Notes under the pieces: model-generated
Databases searched by the model: none
What the model was told of the DNA's origin: nothing
The model's input: the letters and a program-made list of their open reading frames with translations, nothing else
Shown here: one piece after another, positions 8,220 through 16,120 of the stretch
Layout: the number at the start of each line of letters is the position of its first letter
Position numbering within the stretch: the stretch's first letter is position 1
Position numbers and translations under genes: made by a program
NCBI RefSeq assembly: GCF_003025035.1
Contig: NZ_PYJN01000016.1
Span: 310,001 to 374,000 of the forward strand
Direction: 5' to 3'
From: Rhizobium sp. SEMIA4064
GTDB taxonomy: Bacteria; Pseudomonadota; Alphaproteobacteria; Rhizobiales; Rhizobiaceae
DNA length: 64,000 nt

Positions 8220-9013
8220 GCGAACGTAACCCGACCGTGACCGAAGCGGATCTCCACGCCTTTGCCGACGGATTGCTGCCGGCGGACGATCACGCCCGGC
8301 TGGAAGCCTGGCTTACCGAAAATCCGGAGGAAGCGGACCTGATTTCCGCCTGGCAGGCGCAGAATGCCGACATCAAGGCATTGTTTGCGCCATATGCAAT
8401 CTCGAAGGAAGGCGACCGCGAGCTGGTATCACCGCCCATCACGGCGTCTGTGCCTGCAACATCACCACGGCTTCGCTGGCTGCCGATGGCTGCGGCCTCT
8501 CTGGCGATCTTCCTGGTTGGCGCTGCCGCCGGCCATTTCGGCCCGCCGCTTCTGACACAGCCGGACCTTCGCGTGACGGCTATCGAAGCCCTGCCACGAC
8601 AGGCGCAATCGGCCTTCGTCGTCTACGCAAGCGATGTCCGCCATCCGGTCGAGGTCGGCGCGGATCAGGAAGCGCATCTCGCCACCTGGCTCGGTAAGCG
8701 CATGAATATCGCCGGTCTCAAGGTGCCGAGCCTGCAGACGCTCGGTTTCCAGCTTGTCGGCGGCCGGCTGCTGCCTATCAACGGCACGCCCGGTGCACTC
8801 TTCATGTATGAGAACGCCACCGGCCAGCGCCTGACCGTGCTCATCGGCAGCAACAAGGAAAACACCACAACCAGTTTCCGCTTTACCAGCGTCGGCACGG
8901 TCGAGACCTTCTATTGGATAGACGGCAAGCTCGGCTATGCCGTCACCGGCGAAATTTCGCGCGACATGCTGAGGCAGGTGGCGGACGAATGCTACAAGCA
9001 GTTTTCGTCTTAG
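8216..9013 (+). CDS. membrane-anchored anti-sigma factor
   Basis: The 265-residue protein has a cytoplasmic N-terminal domain with the anti-sigma signature LHAFADGLLPADDHARLEAWL, a single membrane helix at about residues 88-107, and a periplasmic C-terminal domain of some 155 residues. It lacks the H-x3-C-x2-C zinc motif of ZAS proteins, so redox sensing through zinc is unlikely. It should hold the upstream ECF factor inactive at the membrane until a periplasmic signal arrives. The signal is unknown. The ATGA overlap with the sigma gene supports co-translation. Confidence 0.85.
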   Translation: MSERNPTVTEADLHAFADGLLPADDHARLEAWLTENPEEADLISAWQAQNADIKALFAPYAISKEGDRELVSPPITASVPATSPRLRWLPMAAASLAIFLVGAAAGHFGPPLLTQPDLRVTAIEALPRQAQSAFVVYASDVRHPVEVGADQEAHLATWLGKRMNIAGLKVPSLQTLGFQLVGGRLLPINGTPGALFMYENATGQRLTVLIGSNKENTTTSFRFTSVGTVETFYWIDGKLGYAVTGEISRDMLRQVADECYKQFSS

Positions 9014-9114
9014 TGCATGTCGCGCAAAAGTGTGCGGCGGTTTTGCGAAAACGACATGCACAAACAAAGAGCTAAAGCGTGGGAGCGTATCTGAAAGATC
9101 GCGACGAGCTTTAG
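9013..9114. repeat. rhizobial intergenic repeat with two nested inverted repeats
   Basis: GTGCATGTCG (9013-9022) pairs perfectly with CGACATGCAC (9052-9061). Inside lies a second pair, CGCAAAA/TTTTGCG. A second element, CTAAAGC (9072-9078) and GCTTTAG (9108-9114), follows. The block fills the gap between the convergent anti-sigma and nitrile hydratase activator genes, overlapping the anti-sigma stop by one base. It has the look of a dispersed Rhizobiaceae intergenic repeat. Confidence 0.6.
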
Positions 9115-9119
9115 GCCCC

Positions 9120-9491
9120 TCAGCGTTCCGGATCGTTCTCAAGCAAGATCGGCTTGCCGTGCGGCGTCGCTTCCGCCGCGCGCTGCCAGCTTCTTTGCAG
9201 GTCGAGGATCGCGCCGGCGTCGGCGATGCCGCGGCTGACCAGCAGGCCGGACAATGCCGCCACCCAGCAGTCGAAATAGTCGCTGCCGTCTTCGGCCCTG
9301 CCCGGCCTGTGCAATTCGGCGGAAAGCTGCTCCGCCCATTCGCCCCAACTGAACAAGCCCTTCTCATACAGATGCACGGTCATGGCGAAGGCCTCCGCCG
9401 CCCAGGGTTCGGGGAAGACCGGCTCACCATCGGTGGATTTTGGCAGTTGCGGCGATTGCGCCAGGGGCGAGGCGATTTCACACGCACTCAA
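9120..9491 (-). CDS. nitrile hydratase accessory protein (activator)
   Basis: The 123-residue protein matches nitrile hydratase activator/beta-like accessory proteins. Features are FPEPWAAEAFAMTVHLYEKGLFSWGEWAEQL, then DYFDCWVAALSGLLVSRGI. It assists cobalt insertion and oxidation of the active-site cysteines in the alpha subunit, partly by mimicking the beta subunit N-terminus. I chose the TTG at 9491 because GGGAGAG lies five bases before it. An in-frame ATG at 9509 has no ribosome site. It overlaps the end of the beta gene by 14 bases, so it is translationally coupled and belongs to the same operon. Confidence 0.85.
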   Translation of the reverse strand: MSACEIASPLAQSPQLPKSTDGEPVFPEPWAAEAFAMTVHLYEKGLFSWGEWAEQLSAELHRPGRAEDGSDYFDCWVAALSGLLVSRGIADAGAILDLQRSWQRAAEATPHGKPILLENDPER

Positions 9492-10137
9492 GGTAACTCT
9501 CCCAGGCATCGATGGAGACGGTAAGCGTTGGATCGGCGCCCTCGCCCCAAATTTCCGGGGCGTCGAAAACGACCGTGTAGATCCATTGCGGATTTTCGCC
9601 CTTGCCGTGGGCGTTGTCGTCGGGGAAGACGAACGAGCCCTGCACGGCCTCGACTACGCCCGATTTGGCGCGCGCATAGCGTGGCAAACGCGTATGTCCT
9701 GTCGGATTGATATTCTTCGTCCGCACGCGATCGCCGACCGCAAAAAGCGGCGCTGCATCGACCGGCCGATCGCAAGGGCCGCCCTTGGCGAGCGCACCGG
9801 CAACCATATCGGCCTTCAGGATGCGTTTCGGAACAACTCCCTGCCCCGACGAATGGCCGGTTCGCAGCTCCTCCTGCGTTACAAAACCATGCCGTTTCAG
9901 CAGCGTCTCGAGCCCGCGCGTCCAGATCTCATAATAGCTGGCGGCAAGATATTCGGCCGGAGGGATGTTTTCGCGCGCATGCCGGCTTTCATCGATGCTC
10001 CAGGCGCCGAAGGCACCGCAGGAGAGCGTGACGCCAAGCGCCCGCTTTTCCCATTCCGTGTGGAAGACCGGTTCGTTCGGTTCCGGCGCGACCGGCCCGA
10101 AACCCATCTGCCCGCCGAGATCGTGCGGCCCGTTCAT
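9478..10137 (-). CDS. nitrile hydratase beta subunit
   Basis: The 219-residue protein begins [16 protein letters not shown], the conserved start of nitrile hydratase beta chains. It has the C-terminal SH3-like domain ([36 protein letters not shown]). With the alpha chain it forms the enzyme that hydrates nitriles to amides, and it contributes the arginines that hydrogen-bond the oxidised cysteines. It overlaps the alpha gene by four bases (ATGA). The gene symbol is not settled among rhizobia (nthB). Confidence 0.92.
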   Translation of the reverse strand: MNGPHDLGGQMGFGPVAPEPNEPVFHTEWEKRALGVTLSCGAFGAWSIDESRHARENIPPAEYLAASYYEIWTRGLETLLKRHGFVTQEELRTGHSSGQGVVPKRILKADMVAGALAKGGPCDRPVDAAPLFAVGDRVRTKNINPTGHTRLPRYARAKSGVVEAVQGSFVFPDDNAHGKGENPQWIYTVVFDAPEIWGEGADPTLTVSIDAWESYLECV

Positions 10138-10763
10138 AGCGTCACCTCCGGAGCCTTGGCGATCGCGGTACCGATCATCGCGTCACGGCTAACGAGGTCG
10201 GCAAGATCAGCCTCATTCATGCCCTCGGTGCCATCAGGACGTTCCGGGATGACGAGATAGCGCAGCTCCGCCGTCGAATCCCAGACGCGAATCGTCTTCC
10301 CCTCAGGCAGCGTCAGACCGAATTCGGCCAACACACCGCGTGGATCGATGACGGCGCGGGAGCGATACGCCGGCGCCTTGTACCAGACCAGCGGCAGCCC
10401 GAGCACCGACCAGGGATAGCAGGAGCAGAGCGTGCAAACGATGAGATTATGCGTTTCAGGCGTATTGAACACCGCCCGCATATGCTCGCCCTGCCGCCCT
10501 GTGAAACCCAGGCTGGCAATCGCCGCCGTCGCGTCACGCTTCAACCATTCGGCAAATTCCGGATCGCTCCAGGCTTTCGCCACCACCTGCGCCCCATTGC
10601 GCGGCCCCACCTTGGTCTCATAGGTCTCGACGATGACATCGATCGCTGCCGGATCGATCAGCCCCTTTTCCGTGAGCAGCGTCTCCAGCGCCTTCACGCG
10701 CGCCTGCATGTCGGAATAGTGGTTGTCATGATCATGGTGATGGTGGTCGTCATGATCGTGCAT
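10134..10763 (-). CDS. nitrile hydratase alpha subunit, cobalt type
   Basis: The 209-residue chain carries the metal-binding motif CTLCSC. Threonine after the first cysteine marks the cobalt class, where the iron class has serine. The family motifs [19 protein letters not shown] and [19 protein letters not shown] are present. The N-terminus is unusual: residues 2-18 contain eight His and six Asp and could bind metal. A GGGGAG ribosome site precedes the ATG. It is the first gene of an alpha-beta-activator operon. No amidase, nitrilase or cobalt transporter gene lies nearby, so the downstream amide-handling enzyme is elsewhere. Confidence 0.93.
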   Translation of the reverse strand: MHDHDDHHHHDHDNHYSDMQARVKALETLLTEKGLIDPAAIDVIVETYETKVGPRNGAQVVAKAWSDPEFAEWLKRDATAAIASLGFTGRQGEHMRAVFNTPETHNLIVCTLCSCYPWSVLGLPLVWYKAPAYRSRAVIDPRGVLAEFGLTLPEGKTIRVWDSTAELRYLVIPERPDGTEGMNEADLADLVSRDAMIGTAIAKAPEVTL

Positions 10764-10900
10764 GATGTATCTCCCCGTCGAATAGGCCAGAAATCTAAGC
10801 CTTTGCTATCGAGGCGCCAAGCGCCTTCTCCACGGTTGCAACCGCGATCAGATGCCGCAACCCTCTCGCATTGTTAGCGCGTTTAGCTAGTCTGCCCAGC

Positions 10901-12190
10901 ATGAAGATTTTGATTCTTGGCGCAACTGGTTTCATCGGCTCTGTGATCGCGGCGCGATTGCGCAAAGACGGGCATATGGTCACAGGTCTTGCTCGCAATC
11001 CTGACCGGGCGCGCATAAAACACCCTTCGATTGACTGGATCAAAGCCGATCTGGCTGAAATGACCGATCCATCGGACTGGCGTGCAGCGCTAAGCAGCCA
11101 CCGGATCGTCATCAACTGCGCCGGAGCCCTTCAAGACGGGCTTTCCGACGATCTCGCCGCCACGCAGGAAAAAGCGATGCTGGCGCTCTATGCCGCAGCC
11201 GCACAGTCGGCAATCGAGCTCGTCGTGCAGATTTCCGCGCGCACGGAAGGCGGTGGTCGGGACCAACCATTCCTGGCGACAAAGCGCAATGCTGACAAGG
11301 CGCTGGCGGCAAACGGTCTCAACCATATTATCCTGCGGCCGGCGCTCGTCCTCGGCCGCAATGCGCATGGCGGCACGGCATTGCTACGCGCGCTTGCCGC
11401 CATACCCTATCTCCTGCCTCTCATTCATGCACAAAGCCCTGTCGAAACCGTCTCGGTCGACGATGTCGCAGCGATCGTTTCGGCTGCAATTGCCGGCGAA
11501 CTCCAATCCGGCACCGACATCGATCTTGCCGCCAGTGAAGCACTGACACTCCGCCAACTCGTCATCCTTCATCGAAACTGGCTCGGCCTGCCGCCAGCGC
11601 AGGTCGTGCCGATACCGGCCAGCTTCGCAAAGCCGGTGACGTGGATGGCCGACATCGCCGGCAAGCTCGGATGGCGCTCGCCGCTCCGATCGACTGCGAT
11701 GGCCGTGATGTCAGAAGGCGTTCTCAGTCGAAGAGATGGGCAACACCTCCCAAGCCGACGCCTGGCGACAGCAGCCGAAACGCTGGAGGCCAATCCTTCC
11801 GGCGTTCAGGATTTGTGGTTTGCCCGCCTCTATTTGTTAAAGCCGCTGATGATCTCTGGCCTGGCGCTCTTCTGGATGCTGTCGGGCATCATCCCGATAC
11901 TGGCCCCGACAGGCGCAAGCCGGCACCTCCTGCCCTTTATGCCGGATGGCTTGGCAATGGCGTTGACCCTGATCACCTGTTTTCTCGATATAGCCCTCGG
12001 CGCATTTGTTCTCGTGCGGCCTTTCGCGCGGTCGGCATTGTTCGGAATGCTTGCCGTTACGCTCGGCTATCTTGCCGGCGGCACCTTGCTCGAACCATCG
12101 CTTTGGCTCGATCCTCTCGGGCCACTCGTCAAAGCGCTGCCGTCGATCCTGCTGACATTTGCCACGCTTGCGGTGTTGGAGGAGCGCTGA
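10901..12190 (+). CDS. NAD(P)-binding SDR protein fused to a DoxX-like membrane domain
   Basis: The 429-residue protein has an N-terminal extended/atypical SDR domain (MKILILGATGFIGSVIAARLRKDG, then ISARTEGGG and YDP-like sites). Its C-terminal DoxX-like domain of about 120 residues has four membrane helices (from LLKPLMISGLALFWML). The start is the ATG at 10901; an upstream in-frame start would add ten residues without a ribosome site. The downstream gene overlaps by one base and encodes a DUF2269 membrane protein, a combination found together in many proteobacteria. The reaction is unknown. A membrane-tethered oxidoreductase is the likely role. Confidence 0.8.
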   Translation: MKILILGATGFIGSVIAARLRKDGHMVTGLARNPDRARIKHPSIDWIKADLAEMTDPSDWRAALSSHRIVINCAGALQDGLSDDLAATQEKAMLALYAAAAQSAIELVVQISARTEGGGRDQPFLATKRNADKALAANGLNHIILRPALVLGRNAHGGTALLRALAAIPYLLPLIHAQSPVETVSVDDVAAIVSAAIAGELQSGTDIDLAASEALTLRQLVILHRNWLGLPPAQVVPIPASFAKPVTWMADIAGKLGWRSPLRSTAMAVMSEGVLSRRDGQHLPSRRLATAAETLEANPSGVQDLWFARLYLLKPLMISGLALFWMLSGIIPILAPTGASRHLLPFMPDGLAMALTLITCFLDIALGAFVLVRPFARSALFGMLAVTLGYLAGGTLLEPSLWLDPLGPLVKALPSILLTFATLAVLEER

Positions 12191-12669
12191 TGCTGGGAGA
12201 GGAGCTTCTTCGCCTCGTGCATGTCATCGGCGCTACCGTGCTTTTCGGCACCGGCGCCGGCATCGCATTCTTCATGGTGATGGCGCATCGCACGGGCGAC
12301 CCCAAGGTGATCGCACATGTTGCCGGCACAGTCGTCATCGCCGACACGATCTTTACGGCAACGGCCGTCATCCTACAGCCGGTCACCGGCTATCTGCTTG
12401 CACAATCGATCGGCTGGTCACTCGAAGAAGGATGGATCGCTCTGTCCCTGCTGCTCTATGTGCTGACCGGAGTTTTCTGGCTGCCGGTCGTCTGGATACA
12501 GCTCCGCCTGCGCGATCTCGCCCGGACGGCATCCGCGACCGAAACGCCGCTGCCGGCAGCCTACCACCGCCTCTATCACATCTGGTTTGCTTGCGGCTTC
12601 CCCGCCTTTTTCGCTGTCATCGGCATCCTCTGGCTGATGCTCAACAAGCCATCCATATCGCTATTTTAA
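12190..12669 (+). CDS. DUF2269 family integral membrane protein
   Basis: The 159-residue protein has four predicted membrane helices and the DUF2269 opening LLRLVHVIGATVLFGTGAGIAFFM. Its TGATG junction with the SDR-DoxX gene implies coupled translation. Its function is not known. It probably forms a membrane complex with its partner's DoxX-like domain. The last nine bases overlap the 3' end of the opposing LysE-family gene. Confidence 0.8.
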   Translation: MLGEELLRLVHVIGATVLFGTGAGIAFFMVMAHRTGDPKVIAHVAGTVVIADTIFTATAVILQPVTGYLLAQSIGWSLEEGWIALSLLLYVLTGVFWLPVVWIQLRLRDLARTASATETPLPAAYHRLYHIWFACGFPAFFAVIGILWLMLNKPSISLF

Positions 12670-13254
12670 CATCGGCCAGAGGCTGAGCACCAGCAGGACA
12701 GCCATGGTGATGTTGAACCACTTGAGGCGAACGGGGTCGGAAAGCCAGTCGCGCAGGGCCGAGCCGAAACCTGCCCAGGTCGAAACGCTGGGAATGTTGA
12801 CCGCCGCAAAGGCAAAGCCGACAAGCAGCACGCTGATCAGGTAGAGCTGCGGATTGGTGTAGGTCGCCATGGCCGTGACCGCCATCACCCAGGCCTTGGC
12901 ATTGACCCATTGAAAGGCGGCGGCACTCAGGAAGCTCATCGGCTCGACACCGCTTTCCTTCTCGCTGAGGCTGCGCGACGTCGCGATCTTCCAGGCGATC
13001 CAGACGAGATAGGCTCCGCCGGCGAATTTCAGGCCGGTATAGAGCACCGGAACGGTATGCAGCACTGCCCCGAGCCCCAGCCCGACGCCCAGCAGCAGCG
13101 ACAGAAAACCGACGCCGATGCCGAGCATATGCGGGATCGTGCGGCGGAAACCGAAGTTCACGCCCGATGCGAACAGCATCATATTGTTCGGCCCAGGCGT
13201 GATCGACGTCGTGAAAGCAAACAACAGAAGAGCCAGGAATGTATTCAGCGGCAT
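12661..13254 (-). CDS. LysE/RhtB family amino acid exporter
   Basis: The 197-residue protein has the LysE superfamily start with TTSITPGPNNMMLFASGVNFGFRRTIPHMLGI. It has six hydrophobic segments and the conserved GGAYLVWIAWKI and FQWVNAKAWVMA stretches. Members export amino acids or homoserine lactones from the cytoplasm. A strong GGAGGG site precedes the ATG. There is no LysG-type regulator beside it. The substrate is undetermined. Confidence 0.88.
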   Translation of the reverse strand: MPLNTFLALLLFAFTTSITPGPNNMMLFASGVNFGFRRTIPHMLGIGVGFLSLLLGVGLGLGAVLHTVPVLYTGLKFAGGAYLVWIAWKIATSRSLSEKESGVEPMSFLSAAAFQWVNAKAWVMAVTAMATYTNPQLYLISVLLVGFAFAAVNIPSVSTWAGFGSALRDWLSDPVRLKWFNITMAVLLVLSLWPMLK

Positions 13255-13378
13255 GAAGTCCCTCCGAACGCCGCTCTTTGGTCAGCAGGAAGCGTCCATC
13301 TCGCGATGCGCATCACTCATAGCGGCGCCTATGCTGCGCGACCCTAATTCGCCCTGGAATCGAATGCCATGACAGGAT

Positions 13379-13391
13379 TGTCACGGTGACA
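13379..13391. promoter_or_regulatory. TGTCAC-G-GTGACA palindrome between lysE-type and aldo/keto reductase genes
   Basis: A perfect 6-base inverted repeat lies in the 204-base divergent gap, 67 bases before the aldo/keto reductase start. It is a plausible operator for either gene. No regulator gene is adjacent. Confidence 0.35.
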
Positions 13392-13458
13392 TGAATGGCC
13401 TGATTGAATTCCCGATGAATGCCCTTATCCTTCGCCTCTCAAGCAGCGAGGACAGGCC

Positions 13459-14304
13459 ATGCGCGACCCCATTCCTACCGTCACTCTCCCCTCCGGCATC
13501 ACGGTTCCCGCACTCGGCCAAGGCACATGGAACATGGGCGAAAAAGCCGCCCGGACCAGTGACGAGATCGCCAGCCTGAAGGCCGGGCTCGATCTTGGCA
13601 TGACGCTGATCGACACCGCCGAAATGTATGGCGAAGGCGGCGCGGAGGAAATCGTCGGCGAGGCGATCGCGGGACGGCGCGACGAGGTGTTCGTCGTCAG
13701 CAAGGTCTATCCTCACAACGCAAGTAGCAAGGGGACTATTCAAGCCTGCGACCGCAGCCTGAAGCGAATGAAAATCGACCGCATCGACCTTTATCTGCTG
13801 CATTGGCGCGGAGAGTATCCGCTGGCCGAAACGGTGGCTGCCTTCGAAGCCCTGAAAGCCGCAGGCAAGATCGGCGCCTGGGGCGTATCGAATTTCGACG
13901 TCGACGACATGGAGGAACTGCTCGCGGTTCCCGATGGCGGCAATGTCGCCGCCAATCAGGTGCTCTACAATCTCGGCCGACGCGGCGTCGAATACGATCT
14001 GCTACCGTGGTGCCAGGAGCGCAACATCCCGATTATGGCCTATTCACCGATCGAACAGGGCCGGCTGGCGCATCATCCGAATCTGATCCACATCGCCAAG
14101 ACCTATCAGGCAACGCCGGCGCAGGTTGCGCTCGCCTTTCTGCTGGAGCGCGACGGCGTGATCGCCATTCCCAAAACCTCCAATCCGCAACGCGTTGCAG
14201 AAAACCGCGACGCCGTCTCGCTCGACATCACCGATGAGGATTGGGCCACCCTCGACGCCGCCTTCCCGCCACCGGCGCGAAAGAAGCCGCTGGAGATGCT
14301 TTAA
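13459..14304 (+). CDS. aldo/keto reductase
   Basis: The 281-residue (alpha/beta)8 barrel protein has the family motifs [34 protein letters not shown] (catalytic Asp and Tyr in DTAEMY), [10 protein letters not shown] (catalytic Lys), DLYLLHWRG (catalytic His) and the NADPH site [17 protein letters not shown]. It reduces aldehydes or ketones with NADPH in the cytoplasm. Substrate is unknown. Its stop abuts the stop of the opposite-strand capsule gene. Confidence 0.9.
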   Translation: MRDPIPTVTLPSGITVPALGQGTWNMGEKAARTSDEIASLKAGLDLGMTLIDTAEMYGEGGAEEIVGEAIAGRRDEVFVVSKVYPHNASSKGTIQACDRSLKRMKIDRIDLYLLHWRGEYPLAETVAAFEALKAAGKIGAWGVSNFDVDDMEELLAVPDGGNVAANQVLYNLGRRGVEYDLLPWCQERNIPIMAYSPIEQGRLAHHPNLIHIAKTYQATPAQVALAFLLERDGVIAIPKTSNPQRVAENRDAVSLDITDEDWATLDAAFPPPARKKPLEML

Positions 14305-15347
14305 CTACCGACCTCTGCGCGCTGCTGCGCGACGATCAGCTCGATCGCCTGGAAAACATCGATCACCCGCCAGTCCGCGGGATTGCGATAGGTCGGATAA
14401 AGCGAAAAGGCGGCAGCGGCGATTTGATCGACGGTCCGCCGCCTGGTTCGTCTGTCGGCGAGAACGGCTTTCGTGTAGACGCCGAATTGATCTTCCGTCA
14501 CACCCCATCCGGCATAAAACGGCGCCGCATAGCAGCGAACCGGGATGCCGCGCAGAAGCGCATCGAAACCGAACTGGCTGGAGACGGTCCAGACCTCGTC
14601 CACGACATCAAGAATCGATGCGACCGATACAGCATCATCAAGAAATACCGCACCACCTTTGCCGGCGGCTTCCGTGGTCAGATATCCCTTGCGGTGGCCG
14701 GCCATGACATCCGGATGCGTCCGGATCAGACATTGCGCATCGCTTGCCAAAGCGTCGGCAAGCATCCGCTCGAACGAGGCGCGCGAGCCGAGCGCCTTGC
14801 CGACCGAGATATCGCCGACGACCTGATCGACAAGCAGGATGCGACGCTTCGTCGTCCGCTCGATCGCGGGCGACCTGTGCGGCAGATGATTGTATTTGGA
14901 GAGCCGATTGCGGACGATCTGTTCGCGGATGGCCCTGCCCAGTTCTCCGGCATCTTCCGCGCCGGCGATCAGGCGTTCAAGGCGCGAGGGCCGGCTTGCG
15001 TCTACGGGGAGACCGAGATCGTCGACCACGATCGAAAGAGGGATTGCACCGGCCTTGCCGAGGCCTACCGAGCGCAGAAAACCGTCTTCGAGATTCCAGT
15101 GTGGCAATCCCCGCAACCGCGAGATCGCTGCCGCCGTCTTTGCGGGTGCGCGGCCGCCCCAGGAAAGCACGCCGCCGATGCCGGGCGATAGCGTAGACGC
15201 GATCTTCTGCGACCCGAAATATTGGCCAAGCCAAGGAAAAGCATTGCGGACATAAAAGGTGGCGCCGAGACTCATCCCTGCCGGAGGATGCCAGCTCTTC
15301 TCGCCGATATCAGGCGGACTCTCCGCGGCAGAAAACGTCACCGACAT
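14305..15347 (-). CDS. KpsC-like capsular polysaccharide biosynthesis protein (single domain)
   Basis: The 348-residue protein matches one of the two repeated halves of KpsC, the enzyme that adds beta-linked Kdo to the lipid anchor of group 2 capsules. Matching segments include GLPHWNLEDGFLRSVGLG, PLSIVVDDLGLPVDASRPSRLE, KYNHLP, ILLVDQVVGDIS and CYAAPFYAGWGVTED. Full KpsC is roughly twice as long, so this is a half-length member. It may extend a Kdo linker for surface polysaccharide. The chosen ATG has only a weak ribosome site, and an ATG at 15275 is an alternative. Confidence 0.75.
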
Positions 15348-15430
15348 GACCTCATTGATGACGCAACCTATCCGCCCCGAGCGCCGCGCAAGCTACGCGA
15401 CGCTGATAGACCGGTGAACGGCAGGCTTCC

Positions 15431-16003
15431 TTACATTCCCTGGGAGCCGCGGTTCATGGCGGCAATGCCGGTGCGGCAAACTTCGATCAGGCCGAGCGGC
15501 TTGATAATGGCGATGAACTGATCGATCTTCGATGACTTGCCGGTGATCTCGAGAATGAAATGCTCGACCGTCGCATCCACCACTTTGGCATGGAAGGCAT
15601 CGGCCAGCCGCAGCGTTTCGGCGCGGGTCTCGCCGCTTCCGACAACCTTCAGCAGCGCCACTTCGCGCTCGATCGGCCGCTCCTGGCCGAGTTCGCGGGC
15701 GCGCACCGTCAGGTCGACGACGCGATGAACCGGCACGATGCGTTCAAGCTGCGCCTTGATCTGTTCCAGCACCTGCGGCGTGCCGCGCGTGACGATGGTA
15801 ATGCGCGACAGATGGGCCTGATGCTCGGTCTCCGAAACGGTCAGGCTTTCGATGTTATAGCCGCGACCGGAGAAGAGGCCGATGACGCGGGCGAGAACGC
15901 CGGGCTCGTTGTCGACCAGCACCGAAAGCGTATGGCTCTCGGCCGCCGCGGTTTCCGGCGAAATGAAATAGGCGGAGCCCGTGGGTTGAAGGTGTGCGGT
16001 CAT
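15431..16003 (-). CDS. ilvN: acetolactate synthase small (regulatory) subunit
   Basis: The 190-residue protein carries an N-terminal ACT domain (HTLSVLVDNEPGVLARVIGLFSGRGYNIESLTVSETE), which binds valine for feedback inhibition. Its C-terminal domain (ILEITGKSSKIDQFIAIIKPLGLIEVCRTGIAAM) stimulates the catalytic subunit. Length and layout match the IlvH/IlvN family, and rhizobial annotations use both names. A 27-residue upstream extension in the open frame lies in non-homologous sequence. The gene follows the large subunit after 117 bases and is presumably read from the same attenuated promoter. Confidence 0.93.
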   Translation of the reverse strand: MTAHLQPTGSAYFISPETAAAESHTLSVLVDNEPGVLARVIGLFSGRGYNIESLTVSETEHQAHLSRITIVTRGTPQVLEQIKAQLERIVPVHRVVDLTVRARELGQERPIEREVALLKVVGSGETRAETLRLADAFHAKVVDATVEHFILEITGKSSKIDQFIAIIKPLGLIEVCRTGIAAMNRGSQGM

Positions 16004-16120
16004 TGTCCTTGTTCCGTTTCCTCGGTTCTTATGGTCAGGATGCCAGCGCGATCCTGACTGAATGGTGATTGGTCCAGCGGCCGGGGGACACGGCAAACCT
16101 ACCGTGTCCCGGCTTTCCGA

